A stretch of DNA of 64,000 nt from Ideonella oryzae (GTDB lineage: Bacteria; Pseudomonadota; Gammaproteobacteria; Burkholderiales; Burkholderiaceae_C), in contig NZ_JAMXMC010000011.1 of NCBI RefSeq assembly GCF_024055665.1, positions 62,001-126,000 on the forward strand. Reading direction: 5' to 3'. Below are positions 34,938 to 42,711 of this stretch, piece after piece (the stretch's first letter is position 1; every line of letters starts with the position of its first letter). Under the pieces are notes generated by a model that was not told the origin of the DNA, made no database searches, and saw only the letters and a list, made by a program, of their open reading frames with translations. Made by a program: the position numbers and the translations under genes.

Positions 34938-35507
34938 TCAGGCCACGGGCAGGCCCCCGGGGGTCATCAGCGCCTGCAGCCAGGCCCGCCCCTCGGGCCA
35001 GTCGCCCAGGCCGGAGTCGTGGTTCACATGGCCCCGCAACCCGATCGAGCGGCTGGACACGCCCCACTGGTCGGCCAGCCAGCGGGCGCGCTCGGGGCTG
35101 CACCAAGGGTCGTCTTCGCTGTAGACCGCCAGGGCCGGGAACGGCAGCCGGGGCAGGCGCATCGGCCGCCAGTTGAACAGCTGGGGCGGCAGCTCCGGTC
35201 GGTCCAGATCGGGCGGCGCCACCAGCAGGGCCGCCGCCACCCGTCCCACCTGCCGGCTGTGATCGGCCCAGGCAGCCACCAGGTGGTTGCCCAGGCTGTG
35301 GGCCACCAGCACCACCGGCCGTTCGTCGGCCAGCACGGCCTCTTCCAGCTGGGCCATCCAGTCGCCCCGGCGCGGCCACAGCCAGTCGTGCTGGCGCACA
35401 CGTTCGTCGCCGTGCACCGCCTCCCAGCGGGTCTGCCAGTGGCCTTCGCCGGAATCCTGCCAGCCCGGCAGCAGGAGAATGCGTGGCGCGGATGAATGCG
35501 TTGACAC
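34938..35507 (-). CDS. RBBP9/YdeN family alpha/beta hydrolase
   Basis: This serine hydrolase of about 189 residues matches the RBBP9/YdeN family length. It has [16 protein letters not shown] at the N-terminus, the nucleophile elbow [16 protein letters not shown] with the acidic residue, and [12 protein letters not shown] with the histidine. The substrate is unknown. I start it at the GTG at 35507; an upstream in-frame ATG at 35606 would run into the divergent argC start. The neighbours do not suggest a role. Confidence 0.85.
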   Translation of the reverse strand: MSTHSSAPRILLLPGWQDSGEGHWQTRWEAVHGDERVRQHDWLWPRRGDWMAQLEEAVLADERPVVLVAHSLGNHLVAAWADHSRQVGRVAAALLVAPPDLDRPELPPQLFNWRPMRLPRLPFPALAVYSEDDPWCSPERARWLADQWGVSSRSIGLRGHVNHDSGLGDWPEGRAWLQALMTPGGLPVA

Positions 35508-35599
35508 CGTGGGGACCTGCGCTTGCCTTATGCTTCGGGGCCCCGATTCTGGCGCAGCCGCCGCATGCTGACGTCCAGGCAGAAGAGAAGGACCGCAGC

Positions 35600-36541
35600 A
35601 TGACATTCAAGATCTACGTGGACGGCCAGGAAGGCACCACCGGCTTGCGCATCCACGAGGTGCTGGCCAGCCGCAACGATGTGGAGGTGCTGCGCATCGA
35701 CGCCGACAAGCGCAAGGACAGCGCCGAGCGCGCGCGCCTGCTCAATGCGGCGGACGTGGCCTTTCTGTGCCTGCCCGACGCCGCCTCGCGCGAGGCGGTG
35801 AGCCTGCTGAGCAACCCGGCCACCTGCGTGATCGACGCCAGCACCGCCCACCGCACCGTGCCGGGCTGGACCTTTGGCATGCCCGAGCTGGCCCCCGGCC
35901 AGCGCGACGCCATCCGCGCCAGCAAGCGCATTGCCAACCCCGGTTGCCACGCCAGCGCCTTCATCCTGCTGCTGCGCCCCCTGGTGGATGCGGGCCTGGT
36001 GCCGGCCGATGCCGCCATCTCGGCCACCTCGCTGACCGGTTACTCCGGCGGCGGCAAGAAGATGATCGAGCAGTACGAAGCCGGCGGCGACCCGGCCCTG
36101 CAAGCCCCCCGCCCCTATGCCCTGGGCCTAGCCCACAAGCACCTGCCCGAGATGAAGGCCCACACCGGCCTGGCCCAGCCGCCGGTGTTTCTGCCGGTGG
36201 TGGGCCCGTTCTACAAGGGCCTGGCCGTGAGTGTGCCCTTGCATCGTTCGCAGCTGAAAGGCGGCGCCACGGCCGCCGACCTGCAGCAGGCCCTGGCCGC
36301 GCGCTATGCCGGCGAGCGCTTCGTGCGGGTCATGCCCCTGGCCGATCCGGACACCCTGGCCAGTGGCTTCTTCGATGTGCAGGCCTGCAACGACACCAAC
36401 CGGGTGGATCTGTTCGTCTTTGCCAACGACGAACAGGTGCTGCTGATGTCCCGCCTGGACAACCTGGGCAAGGGCGCCAGCGGCGCGGCCGTGCAGGCCA
36501 TGAACGTGCACCTGGGGCTGGACGAGGGCGCGGGGCTCTGA
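35600..36541 (+). CDS. argC: N-acetyl-gamma-glutamyl-phosphate reductase, short (type 2) form
   Basis: ArgC makes N-acetylglutamate semialdehyde in arginine biosynthesis using NADPH. The 313-residue protein is the type 2 form: [20 protein letters not shown] at the N-terminus, the catalytic cysteine in [10 protein letters not shown], and [13 protein letters not shown]. The ATG at 35600 follows an AGAAGAGAAGGACC run. The gene lies between parB and parA on the opposite strand, so it splits the parAB pair and is transcribed alone. Confidence 0.95.
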   Translation: MTFKIYVDGQEGTTGLRIHEVLASRNDVEVLRIDADKRKDSAERARLLNAADVAFLCLPDAASREAVSLLSNPATCVIDASTAHRTVPGWTFGMPELAPGQRDAIRASKRIANPGCHASAFILLLRPLVDAGLVPADAAISATSLTGYSGGGKKMIEQYEAGGDPALQAPRPYALGLAHKHLPEMKAHTGLAQPPVFLPVVGPFYKGLAVSVPLHRSQLKGGATAADLQQALAARYAGERFVRVMPLADPDTLASGFFDVQACNDTNRVDLFVFANDEQVLLMSRLDNLGKGASGAAVQAMNVHLGLDEGAGL

Positions 36542-36614
36542 TCTGCGGGGTAGACGCCACACCTCTTCAGTTGATGGGATGTGCCGAGCATCCCCGGCGT
36601 TACATACTGCGAAC

Positions 36615-37295
36615 ATGATCGTGTTCAAAGCAGTACGGCCGTTGGCGGCCATCGTGGGGCTGGCGGCGGCCGGCGCATGGGCTCCAGCAGCCCTGGCCCA
36701 AAGCGAAGCCCCCCAGTCCCCGTCCACGCTGAGCCCCGCGCAGGCACCTGTCTGGTCCGTGGGCCTGTTCGGCGGCAAGCTGTACAAGGACAACCTGCTC
36801 GACCTGATCCCCCATGCCTTCAGTGGCGATCTGCGGGATCAGAACAGCTACATCTCCGGCCTGGTCGTCCGTCGTTCACTGGACAACCCGGGCTGGGTGA
36901 ATGCCTGGGGCGAATGGGGTGGCATGCCGGTGTTCACCGGGCTGGAGTTCGGGGCCTTTCACCACAACGGGCTGCTGCACTCCGATGAACTGGTGGCAGG
37001 CTGGCGCCTTGGAGCCACCGGTGTGCAATGGCAGGGGTTGAAGATCGACGTGGCGGGCAGCTTCGGCTTGTCCCACGCTCTGAACAACCCGCCCTACGAC
37101 AACCCGAACCACACCGACGAGAAGAACTACGCCACGTTGTTCTACATGGCCCCGGAGATCGCCCTGCGGCATGACGCCCTGCCCGGCTGGGCCCTGGCGC
37201 TGCGCATCCACCACCGCTCGGGCATCTATGGCCTGGTGGCCCCCAGCCACGTCGGCTCCAACCATGTGGGCCTGCTGCTGACGCGCGACTTCTGA
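36615..37295 (+). CDS. Outer-membrane beta-barrel protein, PagL-like (putative lipid A deacylase)
   Basis: The 226-residue product has a Sec signal peptide (cleavage near ALAQ) and a beta-strand-rich mature part ending in a phenylalanine-terminated strand (VGLLLTRDF), the usual outer-membrane insertion signal. ALRIHHRSGIYGLV contains an HxS pair like the catalytic His/Ser of PagL, the enzyme that removes the 3-O-acyl chain of lipid A. The match is weak, so a barrel of unknown function is also possible. The start at 36615 places the basic residue directly before the hydrophobic core. Confidence 0.65.
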   Translation: MIVFKAVRPLAAIVGLAAAGAWAPAALAQSEAPQSPSTLSPAQAPVWSVGLFGGKLYKDNLLDLIPHAFSGDLRDQNSYISGLVVRRSLDNPGWVNAWGEWGGMPVFTGLEFGAFHHNGLLHSDELVAGWRLGATGVQWQGLKIDVAGSFGLSHALNNPPYDNPNHTDEKNYATLFYMAPEIALRHDALPGWALALRIHHRSGIYGLVAPSHVGSNHVGLLLTRDF

Positions 37296-37317
37296 GCGCC
37301 AACGGCCACCGCCGCCC

Positions 37318-38130
37318 TCAGCTGCTGACGACCGGGCTGCCCGCCGCAGTATCAGCCGGCAATTCGCCAGCCACCCGCGCCACCATCTCCTGGGCGAACT
37401 GCACAAAGGCCTGCGCACCCTTGGAGGCCGGGTCGAACACCACGCCCGGCAGCCCGTAGCTGGGCGCTTCGGCCAGGCGCACGTTGCGGGGGATGACGGT
37501 GTCGAACACCTTGTCGCCGAAGTGGGCCTTGAGCTGGTCGCTGACCTGGGTCTGCAGCGTGATGCGCGGGTCGAACATCACCCGCAACAGGCCGATGAGC
37601 TGAAGGTCCCGGTTCAGGTTGGCATGCACCTGCTTGATCGTGTTGACCAGATCGGTCAGGCCCTCGAGCGCGAAGTACTCGCACTGCATGGGCACGATCA
37701 CGCCATGGGCGCTGCACAGCCCGTTCAGCGTCAGCATGCTGAGACTGGGCGGGCAATCGATCAGCACGAAGTCATAGTCTGCATCAACCGCTTTGAGGGC
37801 GGTGCGCAGGCGCTCGTTGCGGCGCTCCAGCGCCACCAGCTCCACTTCCGCGCCGGAGAGCTCCCGGTTGGCACCCAGCACGTCGTAGCCGCCCTTGTCC
37901 GAGCGCACCTTGGCTTCGGGGATGGAGGCGGTTTCCAGCAGCACGTCGTAGACGCTGTGGCCCAGCGTGCGCTTGTCCACGCCGGAGCCCATCGTTGCAT
38001 TGCCCTGCGGGTCCAGGTCGACCAACAACACCCGCTGCCCTATGCCGGCCAAGCCTGCGGCCAGGTTCACACAGGTGGTCGTCTTGCCGACGCCACCTTT
38101 CTGGTTGGCAATGCAGAAGATCCGGGACAT
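37318..38130 (-). CDS. parA: Chromosome-partitioning ATPase ParA
   Basis: The 270-residue ParA/Soj protein has the deviant Walker A KGGVGKTTT near residue 12, LLVDLDPQGNATMGSG, and IDCPPSLSMLTLN for Walker B. It forms an ATP-dependent gradient on the nucleoid that moves ParB-parS complexes. It lies downstream of mnmG and rsmG on the same strand, as in many bacteria near the replication origin, but parB does not follow it. ATGs at 38136 and 38130 are both possible. Confidence 0.96.
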   Translation of the reverse strand: MSRIFCIANQKGGVGKTTTCVNLAAGLAGIGQRVLLVDLDPQGNATMGSGVDKRTLGHSVYDVLLETASIPEAKVRSDKGGYDVLGANRELSGAEVELVALERRNERLRTALKAVDADYDFVLIDCPPSLSMLTLNGLCSAHGVIVPMQCEYFALEGLTDLVNTIKQVHANLNRDLQLIGLLRVMFDPRITLQTQVSDQLKAHFGDKVFDTVIPRNVRLAEAPSYGLPGVVFDPASKGAQAFVQFAQEMVARVAGELPADTAAGSPVVSS

Positions 38131-38282
38131 GGGCATGCGGTGGGCAGGAAAGCGGCCATTGTCGCCGAGGGCGGGCCGGCCGCCCTCCCCTCACGCAACA
38201 GAAAACGCGACGAAGGCTGTGGACAAGGCTGGGGACAAACCCCGGAACAAGCTGTGCCCACCCTGTGGGCGGGCTGTGCAGA

Positions 38283-38954
38283 TCAAAGGCTCGTGGCAGG
38301 ACGCATCCAGACCAGGCAGCGCTGTGCGTCCAGGCCCGGCACGGTGAGCGGCGACACGCCAGTGATCTGCACATCCGACGGCACAGCCGCGCGCTCATCC
38401 TCGGTCAGATGGGCCTTCATGGCCACCCACTGGCCCTGCGGCGCCAGGCGCTCACGGGTGAGCGCGATGAAATCTGCCAGGGAGGCGAAAGCGCGAGAGG
38501 TGATGAGATCGAAGGGCGGCGTGTCCATGGCCTCGACCCGCTGGTGCACCGCCTGGAGGTTGGGCAAGCCCAGCTCGGCCCCCACCTGGCGGATGAAGCT
38601 GGCCTTCTTGGCCACCGTGTCCACACAGGTCACTTGCCACTGCGAACGAACGATGGCCAGCACCACGCCCGGCAGACCGGCGCCGCTGCCCACGTCCAGG
38701 ATGCGCCAAGCGGCGTGGCCGTTCTCCCCGCGGGCAGCATCGGCCCTGTCCAGCAGGGGCACGGCCGCCAGGCAGTCCAGCAGATGCTGGCGCAACATGT
38801 CCCGGGGCTCGCGCACGGCGGTCAGGTTGTAGACCTTGTTCCAGCGTGCGATCAGATCCAGGTAGTCGAGCAGCTGCTGCTCGGTCTCGGGGGACAGGAG
38901 CAGGCCCAGGGCGGACAGGCCCTGGGTCAGCTCAGCATGGAGCGGATGGGTCAT
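38283..38954 (-). CDS. rsmG: 16S rRNA (guanine(527)-N7)-methyltransferase RsmG (GidB)
   Basis: RsmG methylates G527 of 16S rRNA with SAM. The 223-residue protein shows the family block WNKVYNLTAVREPRDMLRQH, the SAM loop ILDVGSGAGLPGVVLAI, and FDLITSRAFASLADF. It lies 17 bases downstream of mnmG, the classical mnmG-rsmG pair. Loss of RsmG gives low-level streptomycin resistance in several bacteria. Confidence 0.96.
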   Translation of the reverse strand: MTHPLHAELTQGLSALGLLLSPETEQQLLDYLDLIARWNKVYNLTAVREPRDMLRQHLLDCLAAVPLLDRADAARGENGHAAWRILDVGSGAGLPGVVLAIVRSQWQVTCVDTVAKKASFIRQVGAELGLPNLQAVHQRVEAMDTPPFDLITSRAFASLADFIALTRERLAPQGQWVAMKAHLTEDERAAVPSDVQITGVSPLTVPGLDAQRCLVWMRPATSL

Positions 38955-38971
38955 GGGGTGGCGCAGCGCCC

Positions 38972-40984
38972 TCAGGCCTGCGCGGAACTGGATTCGTCGG
39001 TGACCTCGGCGGCAAAACCCGCGAGGCGCTTCTTTTTCAGGTGCACCAGCAGCAAGGAGATGGCCGCCGGGGTGATGCCGGAAATTCGCGCCGCCTGGCC
39101 CAGGGTCTCCGGGCGGTGGCGGTTGAGCTTCTGGCGCACCTCGTGGCTCAGGGCCGTCACCTGGCCATAGTCCAGGTCGGCCGGCAGCTTCAGGCGCTCA
39201 TAGGCCTGGGCACGCCCCACCTCTTCCTGCTGCTTGTCGATGTAGCCGGCGTACTTGGTAGCGATCTCCACCTGCTCCACCACCGCAGAGGCCAGAGACT
39301 CGCCCAACTCGGTGTTCAGTGTTTCACGTGAAACACCAGCGTCCGGTCGGGTCAGTGCAGCGATCTCGGCCACCGTGTCGAAGCCCACGCCCGGGCGACG
39401 CAGCAGATCGCAGAGGCTGTACTCGCGCTCGATGGTCTTGCCCAGCAACCGCTCGGCTGCCTCGGCGGGGAAGATGCCCGGGTGGACCCAGGTCGACTTG
39501 AGGCGCTCTGTTTCACGTGAAACAGCATCGCGCTTGCGGGCGTAGGCGTCCCAGCGCGCATCGTCCACCAGGCCCAGCGAACGGCCCAGCTCGGTCAGGC
39601 GGGCGTCGGCATTGTCCTCACGCAGCTGCAGGCGGAACTCGGCCCGGCTGGTGAACATGCGGTAGGGCTCGCTCACGCCCTTGGTGATCAGGTCGTCCAC
39701 CAGCACGCCAAGATAGGCCTGATCGCGCGCCAACACCACGGGTTCGCGCCCCAGCGCCTGCAGGGCGGCATTGGCCCCAGCGTACAGGCCCTGGGCGGCC
39801 GCTTCCTCGTAGCCGGTGGTGCCGTTGATCTGGCCAGCGAAAAACAGGCCCTGGATCTGCCGGGTCTCGAAGGTGGACTTGAGCTCGCGCGGATCGAAGT
39901 AGTCGTATTCGATGGCGTAGCCCGGCCGCAGGATGTGGGCGTTCTCCAGCCCTGGCATGGACTGCACCGCCGCCAGCTGGATGTCGAAGGGCAGGCTGGT
40001 GGAAATGCCGTTGGGGTAGAACTCGTTCGTGGTCAGGCCCTCGGGCTCCAGGAAGATCTGGTGCGAGTCCTTGTCCGCGAAGCGATTGATCTTGTCCTCA
40101 ATGCTGGGGCAGTAACGCGGGCCCACACCCTCGATCTTGCCGGTGAACATCGGGCTGCGGTCGAAGCCGGAGCGGATGATGGCATGGGTGCGTTCGTTGG
40201 TGTGGGTGATCCAGCAGGGCAACTGGCGCGGGTGCATGCTCGCCTCGCCCAGGAAGCTGAACACCGGCACCTCGGGTCCCGTCGGGGCCGATTCGCCCCA
40301 ACGGTCCACCAGCCCCACCCCGTCACCGGGCTGCTCGGTGAGCCTGGAAAAGTCGATGCTGCGCCCGTCGATGCGAGGTGGCGTGCCCGTCTTGAGCCGA
40401 CCCTGGGGCAGCTTCAGCTCCTTCAAGCGGGCCGACAGACTGACCGCCGGCGGGTCTCCCGCCCGGCCACCGCTGTGGTTCTGCAGGCCCACATGGATAC
40501 GGCCATCCAGGAAGGTGCCGGCCGTGAGCACCACGGCGCGGGCCCGGAAGCGGATGCCCACCTGGGTCACCGCCCCGACGACCCGGTCGCCCTCCACCAT
40601 CAGGTCGTCCACGGCCTGCTGGAACAGCCAGAGGTTCGGCTGGTTCTCCAGGCGACGGCGGATGGCGGCCTTGTAGAGAATGCGATCGGCCTGGGCCCGG
40701 GTGGCACGCACCGCCGGCCCCTTGCTGGAGTTGAGGATGCGGAACTGGATGCCGCCCTCGTCGGTGGCCAGGGCCATGGCCCCGCCCAGCGCGTCCACCT
40801 CCTTGACCAGGTGGCCCTTGCCGATGCCGCCGATCGAGGGGTTGCAGCTCATCTGCCCCAGCGTCTCGATGTTGTGGGTGAGTAGCAAGGTGGCGCAGCC
40901 CATGCGGGCCGCGGCCAGGGCGGCCTCGGTGCCGGCATGGCCACCACCCACCACGATGACGTCGAATTCCTTGGGATACAGCAC
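38972..40984 (-). CDS. mnmG: tRNA uridine-5-carboxymethylaminomethyl modification enzyme MnmG (GidA)
   Basis: MnmG with MnmE modifies U34 of several tRNAs. The 670-residue FAD protein opens with [20 protein letters not shown] and contains the family blocks [14 protein letters not shown] and [12 protein letters not shown] use the GTG at 40984, five codons before the conserved YPKEF; there is no ATG close by, and the first upstream ATG (41065) reads through non-conserved sequence. Two perfect parS sites lie inside the 3' half of the gene. Confidence 0.95.
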   Translation of the reverse strand: MLYPKEFDVIVVGGGHAGTEAALAAARMGCATLLLTHNIETLGQMSCNPSIGGIGKGHLVKEVDALGGAMALATDEGGIQFRILNSSKGPAVRATRAQADRILYKAAIRRRLENQPNLWLFQQAVDDLMVEGDRVVGAVTQVGIRFRARAVVLTAGTFLDGRIHVGLQNHSGGRAGDPPAVSLSARLKELKLPQGRLKTGTPPRIDGRSIDFSRLTEQPGDGVGLVDRWGESAPTGPEVPVFSFLGEASMHPRQLPCWITHTNERTHAIIRSGFDRSPMFTGKIEGVGPRYCPSIEDKINRFADKDSHQIFLEPEGLTTNEFYPNGISTSLPFDIQLAAVQSMPGLENAHILRPGYAIEYDYFDPRELKSTFETRQIQGLFFAGQINGTTGYEEAAAQGLYAGANAALQALGREPVVLARDQAYLGVLVDDLITKGVSEPYRMFTSRAEFRLQLREDNADARLTELGRSLGLVDDARWDAYARKRDAVSRETERLKSTWVHPGIFPAEAAERLLGKTIEREYSLCDLLRRPGVGFDTVAEIAALTRPDAGVSRETLNTELGESLASAVVEQVEIATKYAGYIDKQQEEVGRAQAYERLKLPADLDYGQVTALSHEVRQKLNRHRPETLGQAARISGITPAAISLLLVHLKKKRLAGFAAEVTDESSSAQA
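39320..39335. promoter_or_regulatory. parS site (perfect consensus)
   Basis: TGTTTCACGTGAAACA is the exact 16-bp parS consensus bound by chromosomal ParB proteins. It lies inside the mnmG coding sequence, about 5.3 kb from parB and 1.2 kb from parA. Confidence 0.93.
39509..39524. promoter_or_regulatory. parS site (perfect consensus)
   Basis: This is a second exact copy of TGTTTCACGTGAAACA, 189 bases from the first and also inside mnmG. Multiple closely spaced parS sites are typical of the origin-proximal partition region. Confidence 0.93.
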
Positions 40985-41082
40985 GAGCAGGCTCCTGCGA
41001 GGCGAACCCTCTATTTTAAGCCGCTCCCCCTTGGGCGTCACCGACCCAGCCAAGACCCTGCCCACGGCGAAGCCGCCGCCGC

Positions 41083-41098
41083 TGTTTCACGTGGAACA
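41083..41098. promoter_or_regulatory. parS-like site with one mismatch
   Basis: TGTTTCACGTGGAACA differs from the parS consensus at one position (G for A). It lies about 100 bases upstream of the mnmG start and nine bases before the YkgJ-like gene, in their shared intergenic region. Confidence 0.85.
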
Positions 41099-41106
41099 AT
41101 CTCACC

Positions 41107-41394
41107 ATGGACTGCCGCCCGCACTGCGCCGCCTGCTGCATCGCCCCGTCGATCTCCTCTCCCATTCCGGGCATGCCCCAGGGCAAGCCGGCCGGGGTGC
41201 GCTGCGTGCAGCTGGATGCGCAGGACCGCTGCCAGATCTTTGGCGATCCACGGCGGCCGGCGGTCTGCGGCTCGCTGCAGCCCTCGCCCGAAATGTGCGG
41301 TGACAGCCGTCAGCAGGCCATGACCTGGCTGGGCGGACTGGAAGCCGCCACGAATCCGACGCCGGTCAACGCCCCCACCTCGCCCGCGGGCTGA
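41107..41394 (+). CDS. YkgJ-type cysteine cluster protein
   Basis: The 95-residue protein has eight cysteines (positions 3, 7, 10, 11, 33, 42, 54 and 64) arranged as in YkgJ / UPF0153 zinc- or iron-binding proteins, with [17 protein letters not shown] in the middle. These proteins chelate a metal; their role is unknown. The gene starts right after the degenerate parS site, and its 3' end overlaps the convergent DUF2061 gene by 85 bases. Confidence 0.85.
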   Translation: MDCRPHCAACCIAPSISSPIPGMPQGKPAGVRCVQLDAQDRCQIFGDPRRPAVCGSLQPSPEMCGDSRQQAMTWLGGLEAATNPTPVNAPTSPAG

Positions 41395-41570
41395 GCCCGT
41401 GCGTGCTCGCGGCGCTCCCACCAGCCTTCGAAGAAGTGGTGGGCCACCATATTGCACAGCGGCTCCACCACGGTCAGCACCCCGGCCGTGGCCACGCTGC
41501 CGGTGAAGGCATAGCCCAGGCCGAAGGCGATGCCGACGTGCATGGCGCCGAAGCTGAGGGTTTTGGCCAT
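41310..41570 (-). CDS. DUF2061 small membrane protein
   Basis: This 86-residue protein has the DUF2061 pattern: [20 protein letters not shown], then a second hydrophobic helix and [23 protein letters not shown]2061 proteins are small predicted inner-membrane proteins of unknown function. The C-terminal 25 residues are not part of the family and overlap the YkgJ-like gene on the other strand. A Fur-like operator lies 29 bases upstream of the start. Confidence 0.85.
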   Translation of the reverse strand: MAKTLSFGAMHVGIAFGLGYAFTGSVATAGVLTVVEPLCNMVAHHFFEGWWERREHARAQPAGEVGALTGVGFVAASSPPSQVMAC

Positions 41571-41598
41571 GGTGGACTCCGTGGGTGGGTGAAATCGT

Positions 41599-41613
41599 TG
41601 AGAACGGTTCTCA
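41599..41613. promoter_or_regulatory. Fur-like operator upstream of the DUF2061 gene
   Basis: TGAGAAC-G-GTTCTCA is a perfect 7-1-7 inverted repeat in the layout of a Fur box, close to the common variant TGAGAAT-N-ATTCTCA. It lies 29 bases before the DUF2061 start on the minus strand. Iron or other metal regulation is inferred. Confidence 0.6.
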
Positions 41614-41700
41614 TTGTCCTAAACCGATGCCCGCCGCGGCATCGAATCTCTGCATGGTGGCCATAGCCGCTCACCGTCCGGCCACCGATACACTGCCACC

Positions 41701-42384
41701 ATGCCCGCGCCGTCCCCGTCTCCCCTGTCCCTGGCCGAACAGCTGTCCGCGCTCTATCCGGCCGTGGCCGCCCTGCCCGTCGCGCTGCGGGACAGCGTGC
41801 TGGCCGAGGACGCCGCGGTGATGACGGTGCCGGCCCAGGTGCCGCTGTTCCAGGAAGGCGCCCCCTGCCAGGGCTTTCCGCTGGTGCTCTCCGGCGAGGT
41901 GCGGGTGGCGCGGGGTGCGCAGAACGGTCGCTCGCTGGAGCTCTACCGCGTGGGCCCGGGCGAGCTGTGCGTGGCCTCCACCTCCTGCCTGTTCGGTCAC
42001 AGCCTGATGGTGGCCCATGGCGCCACCACCGAGCCCACCGAGCTGGTGGTACTCAGCCCCCGCGGTTTCGACCGCTGGGTGATCGACGCAGGCTTCCGGC
42101 AATTCGTCTTCGGCATCTTCGCCGACCGCCTGGCCGACCTGATGGCCCTGGCCGAGGCCGTGGCCTTCCAGCGCCTGGACCAGCGCCTGGCCGGCACCTT
42201 GCTGGGCCACGGCGCGGTGGTGGCCAGCAGCCACCAGGCCCTGGCCGACGAGCTGGGCACCGTGCGCGAGATCGTCACCCGGCTGCTCAAGCGTTTCGAA
42301 CGGGCCGGCTGGCTGCGCCTGGGACGCGAGCGCATCGAGGTGCTGGACGCCGCCGCCCTGCGCCAGCTGGCCTCCGGCGGCTGA
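41701..42384 (+). CDS. Crp/Fnr family transcriptional regulator (Crp-type recognition helix)
   Basis: The 227-residue protein has a cNMP-type effector domain and a winged helix. The recognition helix TVREIVTRLLKRF carries R189, E190 and R194, the RExxxR pattern of Crp that reads TGTGA half-sites, and not the ExxSR pattern of Fnr. The beta-roll contains Cys90 and Cys96 in GELCVASTSCLFG, which might sense redox or NO instead of cAMP. A TGTGA-N6-TCACA site follows 30 bases downstream, so the next gene is a probable target. Confidence 0.9.
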   Translation: MPAPSPSPLSLAEQLSALYPAVAALPVALRDSVLAEDAAVMTVPAQVPLFQEGAPCQGFPLVLSGEVRVARGAQNGRSLELYRVGPGELCVASTSCLFGHSLMVAHGATTEPTELVVLSPRGFDRWVIDAGFRQFVFGIFADRLADLMALAEAVAFQRLDQRLAGTLLGHGAVVASSHQALADELGTVREIVTRLLKRFERAGWLRLGRERIEVLDAAALRQLASGG

Positions 42385-42413
42385 GCGCGCCCCGGCCCCT
42401 GCGCAGTCGGCTG

Positions 42414-42429
42414 TGTGACCCCAGTCACA
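42414..42429. promoter_or_regulatory. Crp-type operator (TGTGA-N6-TCACA)
   Basis: Both half-sites of this perfect palindrome match the Crp consensus. The centre is 87 bases upstream of the DUF2892 start at 42509 and compatible with an activator site. The adjacent regulator gene encodes a matching recognition helix. Confidence 0.75.
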
Positions 42430-42508
42430 GACCGGGCCGGACCGCCGGGCGCACAGTACGTCCATGCGCTCCCTCAAGAGCGTGCCTATCCAAGACCAGG
42501 AGAGACTC

Positions 42509-42697
42509 ATGCAAGCCAATGTCGGCGGTTTCGACCGCATCGCCCGCATCCTCGTCGGCCTCGTGCTGATCGCCCTCACCCTGACCGGCACCATCGGCGT
42601 CTGGGGCTGGATCGGCATCGTGCCGCTGGCCACCGGTGCCCTGCGCATCTGCCCGCTCTACACGGTGCTGGGCATCAAGACCTGCCCGATGAAGTGA
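42509..42697 (+). CDS. DUF2892 (YgaP-transmembrane-like) small membrane protein
   Basis: The 62-residue protein matches DUF2892: an N-terminal NVGGFDRIARILVGLVLI helix, a glycine/tryptophan turn (GVWGWIG), a second helix and the closing CPLYTVLGIKTCPMK with two cysteines. Relatives occur alone or fused to a rhodanese domain as in YgaP. I choose the ATG at 42509 because CCAGGAGAG precedes it. Control by the upstream Crp-type regulator is likely. Confidence 0.88.
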   Translation: MQANVGGFDRIARILVGLVLIALTLTGTIGVWGWIGIVPLATGALRICPLYTVLGIKTCPMK

Positions 42698-42711
42698 GCT
42701 GAGCGGCGGCT

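Noticed and set aside
38219-38227. TGTGGACAA, one mismatch from a DnaA box, between rsmG and parA
   Set aside because: It is a single site with no AT-rich unwinding element and no further boxes, so it does not support an origin here.
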